Source: Bacteroides gallinarum DSM 18171 = JCM 13658 (lineage in GTDB: Bacteria > Bacteroidota > Bacteroidia > Bacteroidales > Bacteroidaceae). Taken from it: a DNA stretch of 64,000 bases. The stretch lies in assembly GCF_000374365.1 (NCBI RefSeq), contig NZ_KB894115.1, forward strand, positions 62,001 to 126,000, given 5' to 3'. The translations under genes were made by a program, and so were the position numbers. The notes beneath the pieces were generated by a model, which ran no database searches, had not been told where the DNA came from, and saw only the letters and a program-made list of their open reading frames with translations. Every line of letters begins with the position of its first letter. Position 1 is the stretch's first letter. Positions 56,475-64,000 of the stretch are shown here, in pieces.

Positions 56475-57182
56475 ATGGCACTTTTCAAAAATGCAGCAAC
56501 AGAATGGGAGAAAACCATGACAGAGAATGATCTTGACCAAATGGAAGCACAAGGTCTTGACGTAAGTAAATACAGGGAGAAACTGGCCGCACGGCGTGCA
56601 AAGGAGGCCGAAGAAGCCAAGCGAGACAGGGAACTGTACAAGAACCCGACACAGCTTGACAAGATGAAACCGTACATGCAGACGCCACGCAGTTCTGAGA
56701 CCGAGTTCTTCAAGAAACTTGCAGGAAAGGCACCATGGCTGGGCAAAAGCAAGTGGTTGAGAAAATTCACGGAAGGATATATCGTTTACGCGGGGATTGT
56801 CAGTGCCCCGGCAGAGGCGTGGAAAGGCGTGAAGCACAAGGACGACTCTTTCCATGGTATTGGCATATACGCACTGGACAAGGGACACATGAACGATGTG
56901 GAATGGCTGAAGAGAGTGATGGAAAAGCTGCGCAACATGTGTGAAGGCAGGCAGCCGGTAGCTCCCGGATGTGAGGGCGTAGTCAGTCTTGCCAAGGAGG
57001 AGGACTGCTGGTCAACCGTGAAACTGAGTGGTGAAATCGTGGAAGGCGCCGATGTGGAAGTAAGGAAACTTGTCCTTTATTACAAGGAACTTCCCCAAGG
57101 CTATCTTCCTTCAGACGGCATCGTCCCCCACTTCTACTGGGAAGGGACAATCAGAGTCATACCGGCTGAATTGTATGTCTAA
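56475..57182 (+). CDS. Hypothetical protein (235 aa)
   Basis: 235 residues. The N-terminal third is charged and helical (EKLAARRAKEAEEAKRDREL), probably coiled coil. The rest is a mixed domain with VYAGIVSAPAEAWKGV and a C-terminal beta-rich end (IRVIPAELYV). No signal peptide, membrane segment or family that I recognise. It lies 46 bases after the DUF1266 gene and 14 before lemA, so it is part of the operon. Confidence 0.8.
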   Translation: MALFKNAATEWEKTMTENDLDQMEAQGLDVSKYREKLAARRAKEAEEAKRDRELYKNPTQLDKMKPYMQTPRSSETEFFKKLAGKAPWLGKSKWLRKFTEGYIVYAGIVSAPAEAWKGVKHKDDSFHGIGIYALDKGHMNDVEWLKRVMEKLRNMCEGRQPVAPGCEGVVSLAKEEDCWSTVKLSGEIVEGADVEVRKLVLYYKELPQGYLPSDGIVPHFYWEGTIRVIPAELYV

Positions 57183-57196
57183 ATCCATCTGAAAAT

Positions 57197-57757
57197 ATGA
57201 TTATAGCCGTTATATGTATTATCGTGGTACTGCTCATAATTATTTTATGGGCAGTATTCACTAACAACAGCCTTATTGCAAAGAAGAACCGGGTCAAGCA
57301 ATGCAGAAGCGGTATCTGCGTGGTCCTCAAACAGAGGAATAACCTGATCCCCAATCTTGTCGCATCCGTAAAGGCATACATGGGGCACGAGAATGAGATT
57401 CTCACCCGCATTGCCGATTTGCGGTCAAGGGCTTCGAACGCTACAGAGTCCGAGCAGATAAAAAGCGGTACGGAAATGTCCTCGCTTCTGTCAAGACTGA
57501 ATGTGGCGGTGGAAGACTACCCGGAGCTGAAGGCGAACCAGCAGTTCCTTCATCTTCAGGTCCAGATCGAGGACATGGAGAATGAGCTGCAGGCAATCCG
57601 GCGCACCTACAATGCCGCTGCTACCGATTATAACAATTACATTGAAATGTTTCCGTCGTCGATAATCGCATCCTGGCGCAAGCATGAGCAGCAGGAGTTG
57701 ATAGAGTTCCCGGAAAGTGAGATCAAGGAAGTGAAAGTGGGAGAATTATTCAAGTAA
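57197..57757 (+). CDS. LemA family protein
   Basis: 186 residues with one N-terminal transmembrane helix (about 3-21), then a long helical cytoplasmic or periplasmic domain. The LemA pattern QRNNLIPNLVASVKAYMGHE, YPELKANQQFLHLQ and FPSSIIAS is clear. LemA proteins are membrane-anchored helical bundles of unresolved function. Genes for DUF3137 proteins often lie next to lemA, as here (3-base gap), suggesting a joint membrane complex. Confidence 0.94.
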   Translation: MIIAVICIIVVLLIIILWAVFTNNSLIAKKNRVKQCRSGICVVLKQRNNLIPNLVASVKAYMGHENEILTRIADLRSRASNATESEQIKSGTEMSSLLSRLNVAVEDYPELKANQQFLHLQVQIEDMENELQAIRRTYNAAATDYNNYIEMFPSSIIASWRKHEQQELIEFPESEIKEVKVGELFK

Positions 57758-57760
57758 AGC

Positions 57761-58789
57761 ATGGAAGAAAGTCAGAATATAGATTTCAAGGGCATTTCCC
57801 TTCACATGAAGAAAGAGATGTCCCGTATCAGGATGCTCCGGATTGTGTTCCGCATCCTGACCTCCATTGTCTATCTGTGTACCGTCGTGTGGTTCGGTTT
57901 CTGTATCTTCGGCGGATTCCTCGTGGACCGTACTGACTATGAGACTTCCGTCACCACGGGAAAATACCTCATGATAGGCTTTGCCGTATTTTTTGTACTT
58001 CATTTCGCATTCATGAAATGTTTTGCCGCGCTGAACAAGAGGGAAACCTACACGATGGCCCACATCATCTACCTGCTGTTCCCGGGAGCAAGGTACAATC
58101 CTTCCGGTTCCATACAGCCGAAAGTCTTTGCGGACAGCCGCCTGTTCGGAACGGCATTGTCATCGGGCAATTCGGTAAGTTCGACCTGTTACGGCCGTCT
58201 TGACATTCCCGTCGGAAATGACATGATGACTGTCGTGGATGCCGGTGTGACTTCAGCCAATTCGAAAGATTTCTCGGCCTTCAACTTCCTTGAAGTGCCG
58301 TACCAGTATTTTATCCGTCCGATATTCGGAGTCAGGATAGAGAGCACGATGCACAGTTTCAGGGGCATGTTCGGGTGCTGCAAGCTGAACCGCACCTTCA
58401 GGGGCTACGTGATGCTGCTGCCCGACCATCTGGAAAACAAAATCGGCTACCTGGCGCAAACAATCCAGGGAATGAAGGAAAAGTACGGGGCAAAATTCGT
58501 ACATTTGGAAGACCCGGAGTTCGAGAGGCATTTTGCCGTGTACGCGGATGACGAGGTGGAAGCCCGCATGGTGCTCACCCCGGCGATGATGCGGAAGCTG
58601 ACCGCCCTGCGGAAATCCTTCAGCCGTGACCTGATGCTCTCCTTCAACGGGAACATGTTCTACTACGCATCCGACACTCCGGACGGTTTCTTACGTCCCG
58701 GCAGGAAGTCGCTGGATGACGAACATCTGCTGGAACAACTGTACAGGGAGGTGAACTTCTGTCTCACTGTAGAAAATGGAATCAAATAA
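57761..58789 (+). CDS. DUF3137 domain-containing membrane protein
   Basis: 342 residues with two transmembrane helices (about 29-50 and 70-90), then a large soluble domain. The DUF3137 core is visible in HLEDPEFERHFAVYADDEVE and ARMVLTPAMMRKLTALRKS, with a further NGNMFYYASDT strand. It follows lemA after 3 bases, a pairing known from many bacteria. It probably forms a membrane-associated module with LemA. Confidence 0.82.
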   Translation: MEESQNIDFKGISLHMKKEMSRIRMLRIVFRILTSIVYLCTVVWFGFCIFGGFLVDRTDYETSVTTGKYLMIGFAVFFVLHFAFMKCFAALNKRETYTMAHIIYLLFPGARYNPSGSIQPKVFADSRLFGTALSSGNSVSSTCYGRLDIPVGNDMMTVVDAGVTSANSKDFSAFNFLEVPYQYFIRPIFGVRIESTMHSFRGMFGCCKLNRTFRGYVMLLPDHLENKIGYLAQTIQGMKEKYGAKFVHLEDPEFERHFAVYADDEVEARMVLTPAMMRKLTALRKSFSRDLMLSFNGNMFYYASDTPDGFLRPGRKSLDDEHLLEQLYREVNFCLTVENGIK

Positions 58790-58826
58790 TCAACAATAAT
58801 CGAAAACGAATAAAAAGAATTACAAC

Positions 58827-59480
58827 ATGAGCGAACTTAAAAATCTGTCAGCCATTCTTGAAGGAGGTGCTGTTCCGGCCGGTTATAACGGGAAAGCAAT
58901 CGGCAAATTGTCTAAGACATACCTCAAACTGGAAAACCGCAAAGTAGTAAACCTCTATCCCATCAGAACCGTGATGCACGAAGACAGCCGCTATTGCCTG
59001 TATGCCTGCCCGTTGAAAGGGACTGAAATTGACGAGGCCACCCTTCAGAGCATCAAGGCTGAAGTGGATACGCTGGAAATCGGTGAAATCCGTTATGATT
59101 CCGTACAGTCCTGTGGCTATGACTATTACATAGTAGATCCTGATACAGGCCGTCATATACTGACAGGACAACGGGATATGGATTCGGTAATGGAAATAAG
59201 CGATCATTATGACGGCGTCATCCTGTTCAGCAAATCGGTATTCTCGCCAAGAAAGGCCAATCAGCTTGATTGTGCCTATGCCTTGATCGGCATTGAAAAA
59301 CAGCCCAACGAGTTCAAGATAGAGGCTATTCCTAATAGCGCGATAGGCCAAGCACCTACGATACTGGAATTTGAAGCTCCGCAGGAATCGCCTGCTGTCG
59401 AAAAATACAGGTCGGCCATGACGGTCCTGTCCATAATCATCACCGCGGCTCTGCTTATCTGGTACTTTTTCATAAAATAA
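58827..59480 (+). CDS. Hypothetical protein with C-terminal membrane anchor
   Basis: 217 residues, no signal peptide, with one C-terminal transmembrane helix (about 195-215, VLSIIITAALLIWYFFI). It is therefore a tail-anchored protein facing the cytoplasm. The soluble part is beta-rich with YRYD-like strands (EIRYDSVQSCGYDYYIV). No family recognised. It lies 37 bases after the DUF3137 gene. Confidence 0.78.
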   Translation: MSELKNLSAILEGGAVPAGYNGKAIGKLSKTYLKLENRKVVNLYPIRTVMHEDSRYCLYACPLKGTEIDEATLQSIKAEVDTLEIGEIRYDSVQSCGYDYYIVDPDTGRHILTGQRDMDSVMEISDHYDGVILFSKSVFSPRKANQLDCAYALIGIEKQPNEFKIEAIPNSAIGQAPTILEFEAPQESPAVEKYRSAMTVLSIIITAALLIWYFFIK

Positions 59481-59515
59481 TATCACCGAACGAATAACTT
59501 CACTAATATCCGAAT

Positions 59516-59974
59516 ATGGCTACATTCAATTATTCTTCCAAATCGTCCATCAAGGACAATCTGACTGAAATCCTTGTCGGTGCCGGACTGATAATAGTAC
59601 CGGTAGTTTATCCTTTCGGTATAAAAGTCGGTACACTTCGCATCCTCGGACCGTTACCAACAGCCATCATCCTTGCCCTTGTCGGACTGTACATGCTGTT
59701 CAGAGCCTGGCGGAAGATACATAAGGCCCGCAAGTTGGCTGCCAAAAGCTGTATCATCACGGTTGACGGCGATAAGGTGACATACCCGGTCATCGTGAAA
59801 GGAAATGTTGAGATGCGTTCTTTTACATTGTCGGAAATATCCAGTTCAAACTACAATTACGACAATGGTATTCTGACAATCACCCTCGCCAACGGCTCAA
59901 CGGCCAAATTTGACGTTGATTTCTTTGACGGACTGCCACAGCTTAAAGAATTTGCGGCGCTCTTGAAAAAATAA
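59516..59974 (+). CDS. Hypothetical two-helix membrane protein
   Basis: 152 residues. Two hydrophobic helices (about 20-37 and 43-62) are followed by a soluble beta-rich domain of about 80 residues (SCIITVDGDKVTYPVIVKG, ILTITLANGSTAKFDV), resembling a small PH-like domain. No named family is certain. It lies 11 bases before the Imm17-like gene and 35 after the tail-anchored protein gene. Confidence 0.75.
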   Translation: MATFNYSSKSSIKDNLTEILVGAGLIIVPVVYPFGIKVGTLRILGPLPTAIILALVGLYMLFRAWRKIHKARKLAAKSCIITVDGDKVTYPVIVKGNVEMRSFTLSEISSSNYNYDNGILTITLANGSTAKFDVDFFDGLPQLKEFAALLKK

Positions 59975-59985
59975 ACCGGTGAGAT

Positions 59986-60252
59986 ATGGAATGGTTGGAT
60001 AAAATAAAGGATTTTCCGAATCTGATACAGCAGGAACCCCGCTACGGCTATCTGGTCGTGGCGGGCCTGCTTCTGATATGGCTTGTCGGTGTCATCTGTG
60101 GCTGGAAGTGGACGTATTCCCGTCCGGGTAGTACAGGAGGTAACTTCTGGATGAATCTGCTCGGTCCGAAAACTTTCCGGTTCTGGCTGGGAGTGATTCT
60201 TGCCGTCGGGATAGGACTGTCTCTGTACCTGTTCTCTATTTCCGGCAAATAG
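59986..60252 (+). CDS. Imm17-like small membrane protein
   Basis: 88 residues with two transmembrane helices (about 22-40 and 64-82) separated by a short WKWTYSRPG segment. The pattern resembles the Imm17 immunity family of Bacteroidetes, short two-helix proteins found in polymorphic-toxin loci. No cognate toxin gene is visible in this window, so protection against an incoming toxin is only suggested. It lies 11 bases after the preceding membrane-protein gene. Confidence 0.6.
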   Translation: MEWLDKIKDFPNLIQQEPRYGYLVVAGLLLIWLVGVICGWKWTYSRPGSTGGNFWMNLLGPKTFRFWLGVILAVGIGLSLYLFSISGK

Positions 60253-60302
60253 CTGAGTGCTCTTTCCCGGATGCCACCTGTAAACTTAAAAAGTGATTGA
60301 GT

Positions 60303-61223
60303 ATGAAAACAATTCCAATTATAACCTTCTTCCTGTGCACGGTGATGTATGCCCATGCACAGCTTAACATCGTTCCCAAGAACGATGGACTGAAAGAGTA
60401 CACGGTGACAAATGCCCACCCCTATGACAGCCTGACGAACGTGGAGAAGCGGAGTTTCACTTCCCTTCCGGGACAGACCCTGTACATGCATGGGGTAAAA
60501 AATGACAGGAACGGCTACTGGGATGCTTTCTACACGGTCAATTTCCTTACCGGGGATGACCGAACGGTGTACAAGGCGGTCAACATCAGTACCACCCCTT
60601 CTAAAGAGGTAGTGGGGAAATATTACGAGGTAGTGAAGGTCTGGACAAAGACAGACTACCTGTCGGCTGGATGCTGCCTGCTGCTCCGTGAAAAAGAAAG
60701 CGGTGATGAGATGTATTACAACCCATTCAGGTATCCGCTGAGCATGACCTGTATAGGGTATTATGAGAAACTGAAACGCTTTGTCGGACAGACATTCCTG
60801 TCACTTGCCAAGGCCGTCGAGACCGAGGACGGTCAGGTAATCACCCCGGCTGAAGGTGCGGAGTACCGTTGTGTGGACATCGGCCTGAAGATGAACAGTG
60901 ACGGGGCGTTTCTGCTGATGGAAGGTGCTGACGGTGTCCGTGTGGAAGCATTTCCTATAGGCGGTGACGAGGTGTACGAGTTTGTAAGCACGGCACGTAT
61001 CGGCCAGCTGGAAAAACGGTACGGCGAGAAATACGGGAAGCTGATTGCCTTCCGCAAGGTCGATACCGGCATGACGAGGGAAATGGTCATCGCCGCGTGG
61101 GGCGAACCATACCACAAATCGGAAGTCAAGAAGGAAGGCAGGACTCTGGAGACATTGCGCTTTTCCGACAACCGCTATGTTGAACTGCTTGACGGGGAAG
61201 TACAGTATGTGCGCATCTATTGA
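60303..61223 (+). CDS. Exported protein with BamE/SmpA-like C-terminus
   Basis: 306 residues. The ATG at 60303 is chosen over the TTG at 60297. A signal peptide (IPIITFFLCTVMYAHAQ) precedes a periplasmic domain. The end is BamE/SmpA-like (TGMTREMVIAAWGEP, then LRFSDNRYVELLDGEVQYV), a fold that mediates protein contacts at the outer membrane. It is the first clearly exported protein of the operon. Function unknown. Confidence 0.7.
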   Translation: MKTIPIITFFLCTVMYAHAQLNIVPKNDGLKEYTVTNAHPYDSLTNVEKRSFTSLPGQTLYMHGVKNDRNGYWDAFYTVNFLTGDDRTVYKAVNISTTPSKEVVGKYYEVVKVWTKTDYLSAGCCLLLREKESGDEMYYNPFRYPLSMTCIGYYEKLKRFVGQTFLSLAKAVETEDGQVITPAEGAEYRCVDIGLKMNSDGAFLLMEGADGVRVEAFPIGGDEVYEFVSTARIGQLEKRYGEKYGKLIAFRKVDTGMTREMVIAAWGEPYHKSEVKKEGRTLETLRFSDNRYVELLDGEVQYVRIY

Positions 61224-61368
61224 ACGGAGCGCAACCTTTATCTGTAAAGTCACAGGCAGGGCCTGCATTTATCGTATATTAACAGATGAAAGTACCAAGG
61301 AATCAGGGTAAAATACCTATCTTGCGCAAGAATCTTCAATAATTGACGACTCAAAAAGAAAGAACTAT

Positions 61369-62124
61369 ATGGAAAAGGATAATATCAAAGGATGCTTTGT
61401 CTCGTCCGTGTTGCTTTCACAAAATCAATGGGACAAGAAACAGTTCATCCATGACTTCGAGGAAGACTGGGGAATCGTCCTTACCGATGACGACGACAAC
61501 GGGGACGTACTTGTCGGAATGTTCAGCGGCATGACATTGGCAATAGCCATCATGCCCGGTCCCGTACCCAACGGAGAAGCGGAACACTATGCACAGGGCA
61601 ACTACCTGTGGAAAGATGCAACAGAAGTGGCACGACAACACGAGGCTCATATCCTCGTATCCGTGACCGGAGACCAATCCAACCTGCTGGAGAGAGCCAA
61701 ACTGTTCACCAGAGCCACGTCTTCCTGCCTGAAACAGTCCTACGCTACAGCGGTATATACCGACGGTATGGTGTTCCAACCCGAATTTTACAGGGATATG
61801 GCCGCACTCCTGCAAGAAGATGAACTGCCCGTCATGGACTGGGTATGGTTCGGCATCTACCGCACACAGAAAGGAATCCCCGGCATCTATACCTACGGAC
61901 TGAGAAAATTCGGGAAAGAGGAAATCGAAGTGTATGCCCCTGCCGATCTGAGTGACATCCGTGATTTCCTAATGGACATCGTGCATTATATCCTGTCGGA
62001 TGATGTCACCTTGCAGGACGGGGAAACCATAGGATGCTCCGAAGAACAGAAACTTGCCATCACGCTTAGCGAAGGCATCGCTTTGGACGGCATGACATTG
62101 AAACTTGAATATCCGGACGAATGA
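61369..62124 (+). CDS. DUF4261 domain-containing protein
   Basis: 251 residues, acidic and soluble. The DUF4261 pattern is seen in GMTLAIAIMPGPVPNGEAE, HEAHILVSVTG and the C-terminal LTLSEG-like stretch. DUF4261 proteins are listed among genes of polymorphic-toxin immunity loci, but no mechanism is known. A 145-bp gap with a cttgcgcaag palindrome precedes it, so it may have its own promoter. It overlaps the MORN-repeat gene by 4 bases. Confidence 0.82.
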   Translation: MEKDNIKGCFVSSVLLSQNQWDKKQFIHDFEEDWGIVLTDDDDNGDVLVGMFSGMTLAIAIMPGPVPNGEAEHYAQGNYLWKDATEVARQHEAHILVSVTGDQSNLLERAKLFTRATSSCLKQSYATAVYTDGMVFQPEFYRDMAALLQEDELPVMDWVWFGIYRTQKGIPGIYTYGLRKFGKEEIEVYAPADLSDIRDFLMDIVHYILSDDVTLQDGETIGCSEEQKLAITLSEGIALDGMTLKLEYPDE

Positions 62125-62945
62125 GAAAGGTAAAGGGAAACATAAGAAAAATGCTTGCGGCCATCGTTCTCACGCTGCTGTGTTGTTCTGCCTTCGCACA
62201 GCGGATCGTGGAATCCGGTGACTTGCGAACCACCACGGACGAACAGCATGGAACAGTCGTCCATTATCTGAAGGGCGGAAAACGTCCGCTATCGGGCAAA
62301 TTCCGTATCTTGCGGGGGCAGGATGAGGAAATAGTGCATTTTTCCAAAGGGGTTATGCAGGGCGAGTACAGGCGTTTCCGCAACGGCAGCCTGCGGGAAA
62401 AGGGCAAGTATACCGACGGCAGACGGCATGGTCTGTTCGTTTCCTATCATCAGGACGGAAAGACACCGCAACGGGAAGCACCCATGCAGTACGGGAAGAT
62501 AGACGGTACGGTAAGGACATGGTTCAGCGACGGGAAGCCGGACATGGTTCAGGAATATAGGCAGGGCAAGCGGAACGGCAAGGAACAACGCTTTGACCCG
62601 AAAAGCGGCAAGCAGATCTACGAGGCAAACTATACCGACGACCGGAAAGAGGGAAAACAATGGAAAATCAGCGAGGATACCACCGAGAGATGGGTCAGCA
62701 AAACCGTCAGCCACTATAAGAACGGCGAACTGGACGGCCCCTACGAATACACGGCCCACCTACATGGCAAGCTGTACGCCTACAAATCCGGCTCGTACAA
62801 GAACGGCTACAAGCACGGTTCGTGGAAAGAAATCGACCGGGACGATATCGCAGTCCAAGGCGAATACACCGAGGGACGCGAGACGGGACACTGGATACGA
62901 TATGATATCATAAGCGGAGAAATCCTGAACGAGTGGGACCGGTAA
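62121..62945 (+). CDS. MORN-repeat (YwqK-like) exported protein
   Basis: 274 residues with a signal peptide (MLAAIVLTLLCCSAFAQ). Multiple MORN_2-type repeats follow (for example GVMQGEYRRFRNGSLREKG, GKRNGKEQRFDPKSGKQ, GYKHGSWKEIDRDDIAVQG). Annotated relatives are called YwqK-family antitoxins, though the evidence for that activity is thin. The start overlaps the DUF4261 stop by 4 bases, so the pair is translationally coupled. It is the last gene before the recombinase. Confidence 0.85.
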   Translation: MRKVKGNIRKMLAAIVLTLLCCSAFAQRIVESGDLRTTTDEQHGTVVHYLKGGKRPLSGKFRILRGQDEEIVHFSKGVMQGEYRRFRNGSLREKGKYTDGRRHGLFVSYHQDGKTPQREAPMQYGKIDGTVRTWFSDGKPDMVQEYRQGKRNGKEQRFDPKSGKQIYEANYTDDRKEGKQWKISEDTTERWVSKTVSHYKNGELDGPYEYTAHLHGKLYAYKSGSYKNGYKHGSWKEIDRDDIAVQGEYTEGRETGHWIRYDIISGEILNEWDR

Positions 62946-62957
62946 AATTTAAAAAAC

Positions 62958-64000
62958 ATGGAAATATATACTCCAAAACCCAAAATCAAACTTTCTCCTG
63001 TGGTAAGAAACGGGAGAGAATTTGTCGAAGTGACTTTCGGTAATGACAATGACATCCGCTTGTCGCTGTCGAAGGAAGAAAACGTACTGCTTGTCGGTGG
63101 CAGAGCTTATCTGCCGGCAGAGAATTTCGTGCTTGCCGAGTTCTTCGACCGCTATGTGAAAATGGCGTTTATAGACTATTCCGCCATCAAGGAAACCGCA
63201 CCCCGTAAAGAGGAAGACAAACGGCCGCCACTGCCGGAAGGTTATCTGGAAAAACTCCAGCAAGTGCGTTACAGTGACCATACCGTAAGGGTATATACCT
63301 CCTATTTCCGCGATTTCCAACAATATTTCGAGGGGCGTAAGATTGAAACGGTTACTCCCGACGAGATAAACGACTACCTGCTGTATCTCATCCATGAGAA
63401 AAACATATCCTCCTGCCAGCAAAACCAGCGTATCAACGCCATCAAGTTCTATTACGAGAAAGTTCTCGGTCAGGAACGGCGGTGTTACAAGGTGAACCGT
63501 GCCAAACGGGAGAAGACGCTGCCCGACGTGTTGAGCAAGGAGGAAATAAAGAAAATACTCGACGTGACAGTGACAGACCTGCGTTTCTTCTGTATGTTCT
63601 CCATACTCTACTCCGCAGGGTTGCGCATCAGCGAACTGCTGGAACTGAAACCCGGCGACATCAACGAACCCCGCTCCCTGATACGGGTGCGTCAGGGAAA
63701 GGGCAAGAAGGACCGCTACACCCTGCTGTCAAAACCGTTGATGAAAAAGCTGACGGAATATAACAGACTATACAAACCGAAAGTGTGGCTCTTTGAACAC
63801 AGACCGGGCGAACCTTTCACCGAGAGTATCGTGTCGAAACGGTTGAAGGCTGCGGCTCGGGAAGCGGGAATCACGAAACGGATTTATCCGCACCTGCTGC
63901 GCCATTCGTTCGCCACCCACTTGCTGGAGCAAGGAACCGACATCAAAATTGTGAAAGAGCTTATGGGACATAACAACATCAAGACAACGGAAAGGTATGT
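62958..64000 (+). CDS. XerC/D-type tyrosine recombinase (3' end outside window)
   Basis: Open frame from the ATG at 62958 to the right edge, 347 codons visible. An N-terminal extension of about 100 residues precedes the SAM-like core-binding domain (YSDHTVRVYTSYFRDFQQYF). The catalytic domain has an intact set: Arg in YSAGLRISELL, HLLRHSFATHLL, GHNN, and the nucleophile Tyr in TTERY at the very edge. It is intact in all visible residues, unlike the integrase at the other end of the region. It lies 12 bases after the MORN gene. Confidence 0.93.
   Translation, partial: MEIYTPKPKIKLSPVVRNGREFVEVTFGNDNDIRLSLSKEENVLLVGGRAYLPAENFVLAEFFDRYVKMAFIDYSAIKETAPRKEEDKRPPLPEGYLEKLQQVRYSDHTVRVYTSYFRDFQQYFEGRKIETVTPDEINDYLLYLIHEKNISSCQQNQRINAIKFYYEKVLGQERRCYKVNRAKREKTLPDVLSKEEIKKILDVTVTDLRFFCMFSILYSAGLRISELLELKPGDINEPRSLIRVRQGKGKKDRYTLLSKPLMKKLTEYNRLYKPKVWLFEHRPGEPFTESIVSKRLKAAAREAGITKRIYPHLLRHSFATHLLEQGTDIKIVKELMGHNNIKTTERY

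Noticed and set aside
1..64000. CRISPR array or classical restriction/CBASS-type defence genes
   Set aside because: No spaced direct repeats and no Cas, restriction, cyclase or reverse-transcriptase motifs were seen in any frame considered.

Overview
The window is chromosomal DNA from a gut-type Bacteroidales, most likely a Bacteroides. The evidence is the SusC/SusD pair, BACON/DUF4458-type surface lipoproteins, DUF4249, DUF1573 and DUF4294 proteins, a Bacteroides histone-H1-like protein, promoters that repeatedly fit the Bacteroides -7 consensus TAnnTTTG, and weak Shine-Dalgarno sequences. No rRNA, tRNA, CRISPR array or complete insertion sequence was recognised.

Left part (1-10.4 kb) is core genome: the 3' part of leuS, a YitT-family membrane protein, rdgB, convergent nadA, a SpoU-type RNA methyltransferase, a DUF4294 protein, a helix-hairpin-helix/outer-membrane-barrel protein, a radical SAM protein and a flavin reductase.

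10.5-26.3 kb is one long leftward operon with a recognisable promoter upstream of susC. It runs SusC, SusD, a small lipoprotein, three large surface-type lipoproteins (BACON-like, DUF4458+LRR, BACON+LRR), an S8 subtilisin-like protease lipoprotein, a DUF1573 protein and a small lipoprotein. It has no glycoside hydrolase or lyase. The gene order resembles the peptide-binding SusCD system of B. thetaiotaomicron (BT2261-BT2264 and neighbours) rather than a polysaccharide utilisation locus.

26.6-45.4 kb carries a secreted NUC1-type nuclease cotranscribed with a SulP anion transporter, rubrerythrin, an HU-like protein, a LytS/LytTR two-component pair, a TonB receptor + DUF4249 + lipoprotein + PorT-like barrel operon, and a complete RND efflux operon (adaptor, pump, outer-membrane factor). 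A short remnant between the two-component pair and the TonB receptor gene looks like the start of a lost gene.

45.5-64 kb is accessory DNA. It opens with a 22-bp inverted repeat abutting a divergent tyrosine integrase, followed by histone-like genes, a candidate structured RNA, a DUF5675 protein, an orphan phage terminase large subunit and one phage-structural-like protein. No capsid, portal or tail genes follow. A ~1 kb gene-poor spacer contains a short leader ORF, a hairpin, a promoter-like site and an (AC)12 microsatellite. Then comes a tightly packed 10.6-kb rightward operon: TPR, two ankyrin proteins, DUF1266, an unknown protein, LemA, DUF3137, two membrane proteins, an Imm17-like protein, a BamE-like periplasmic protein, DUF4261 and a MORN/YwqK protein. 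A XerC/D-type recombinase follows directly and runs off the window. Several of these families are known from poly-immunity loci, so the best hypothesis for the least-described system here is a recombinase-associated immunity/defence island on a decayed prophage-like element. That function is inference from family content and layout only.
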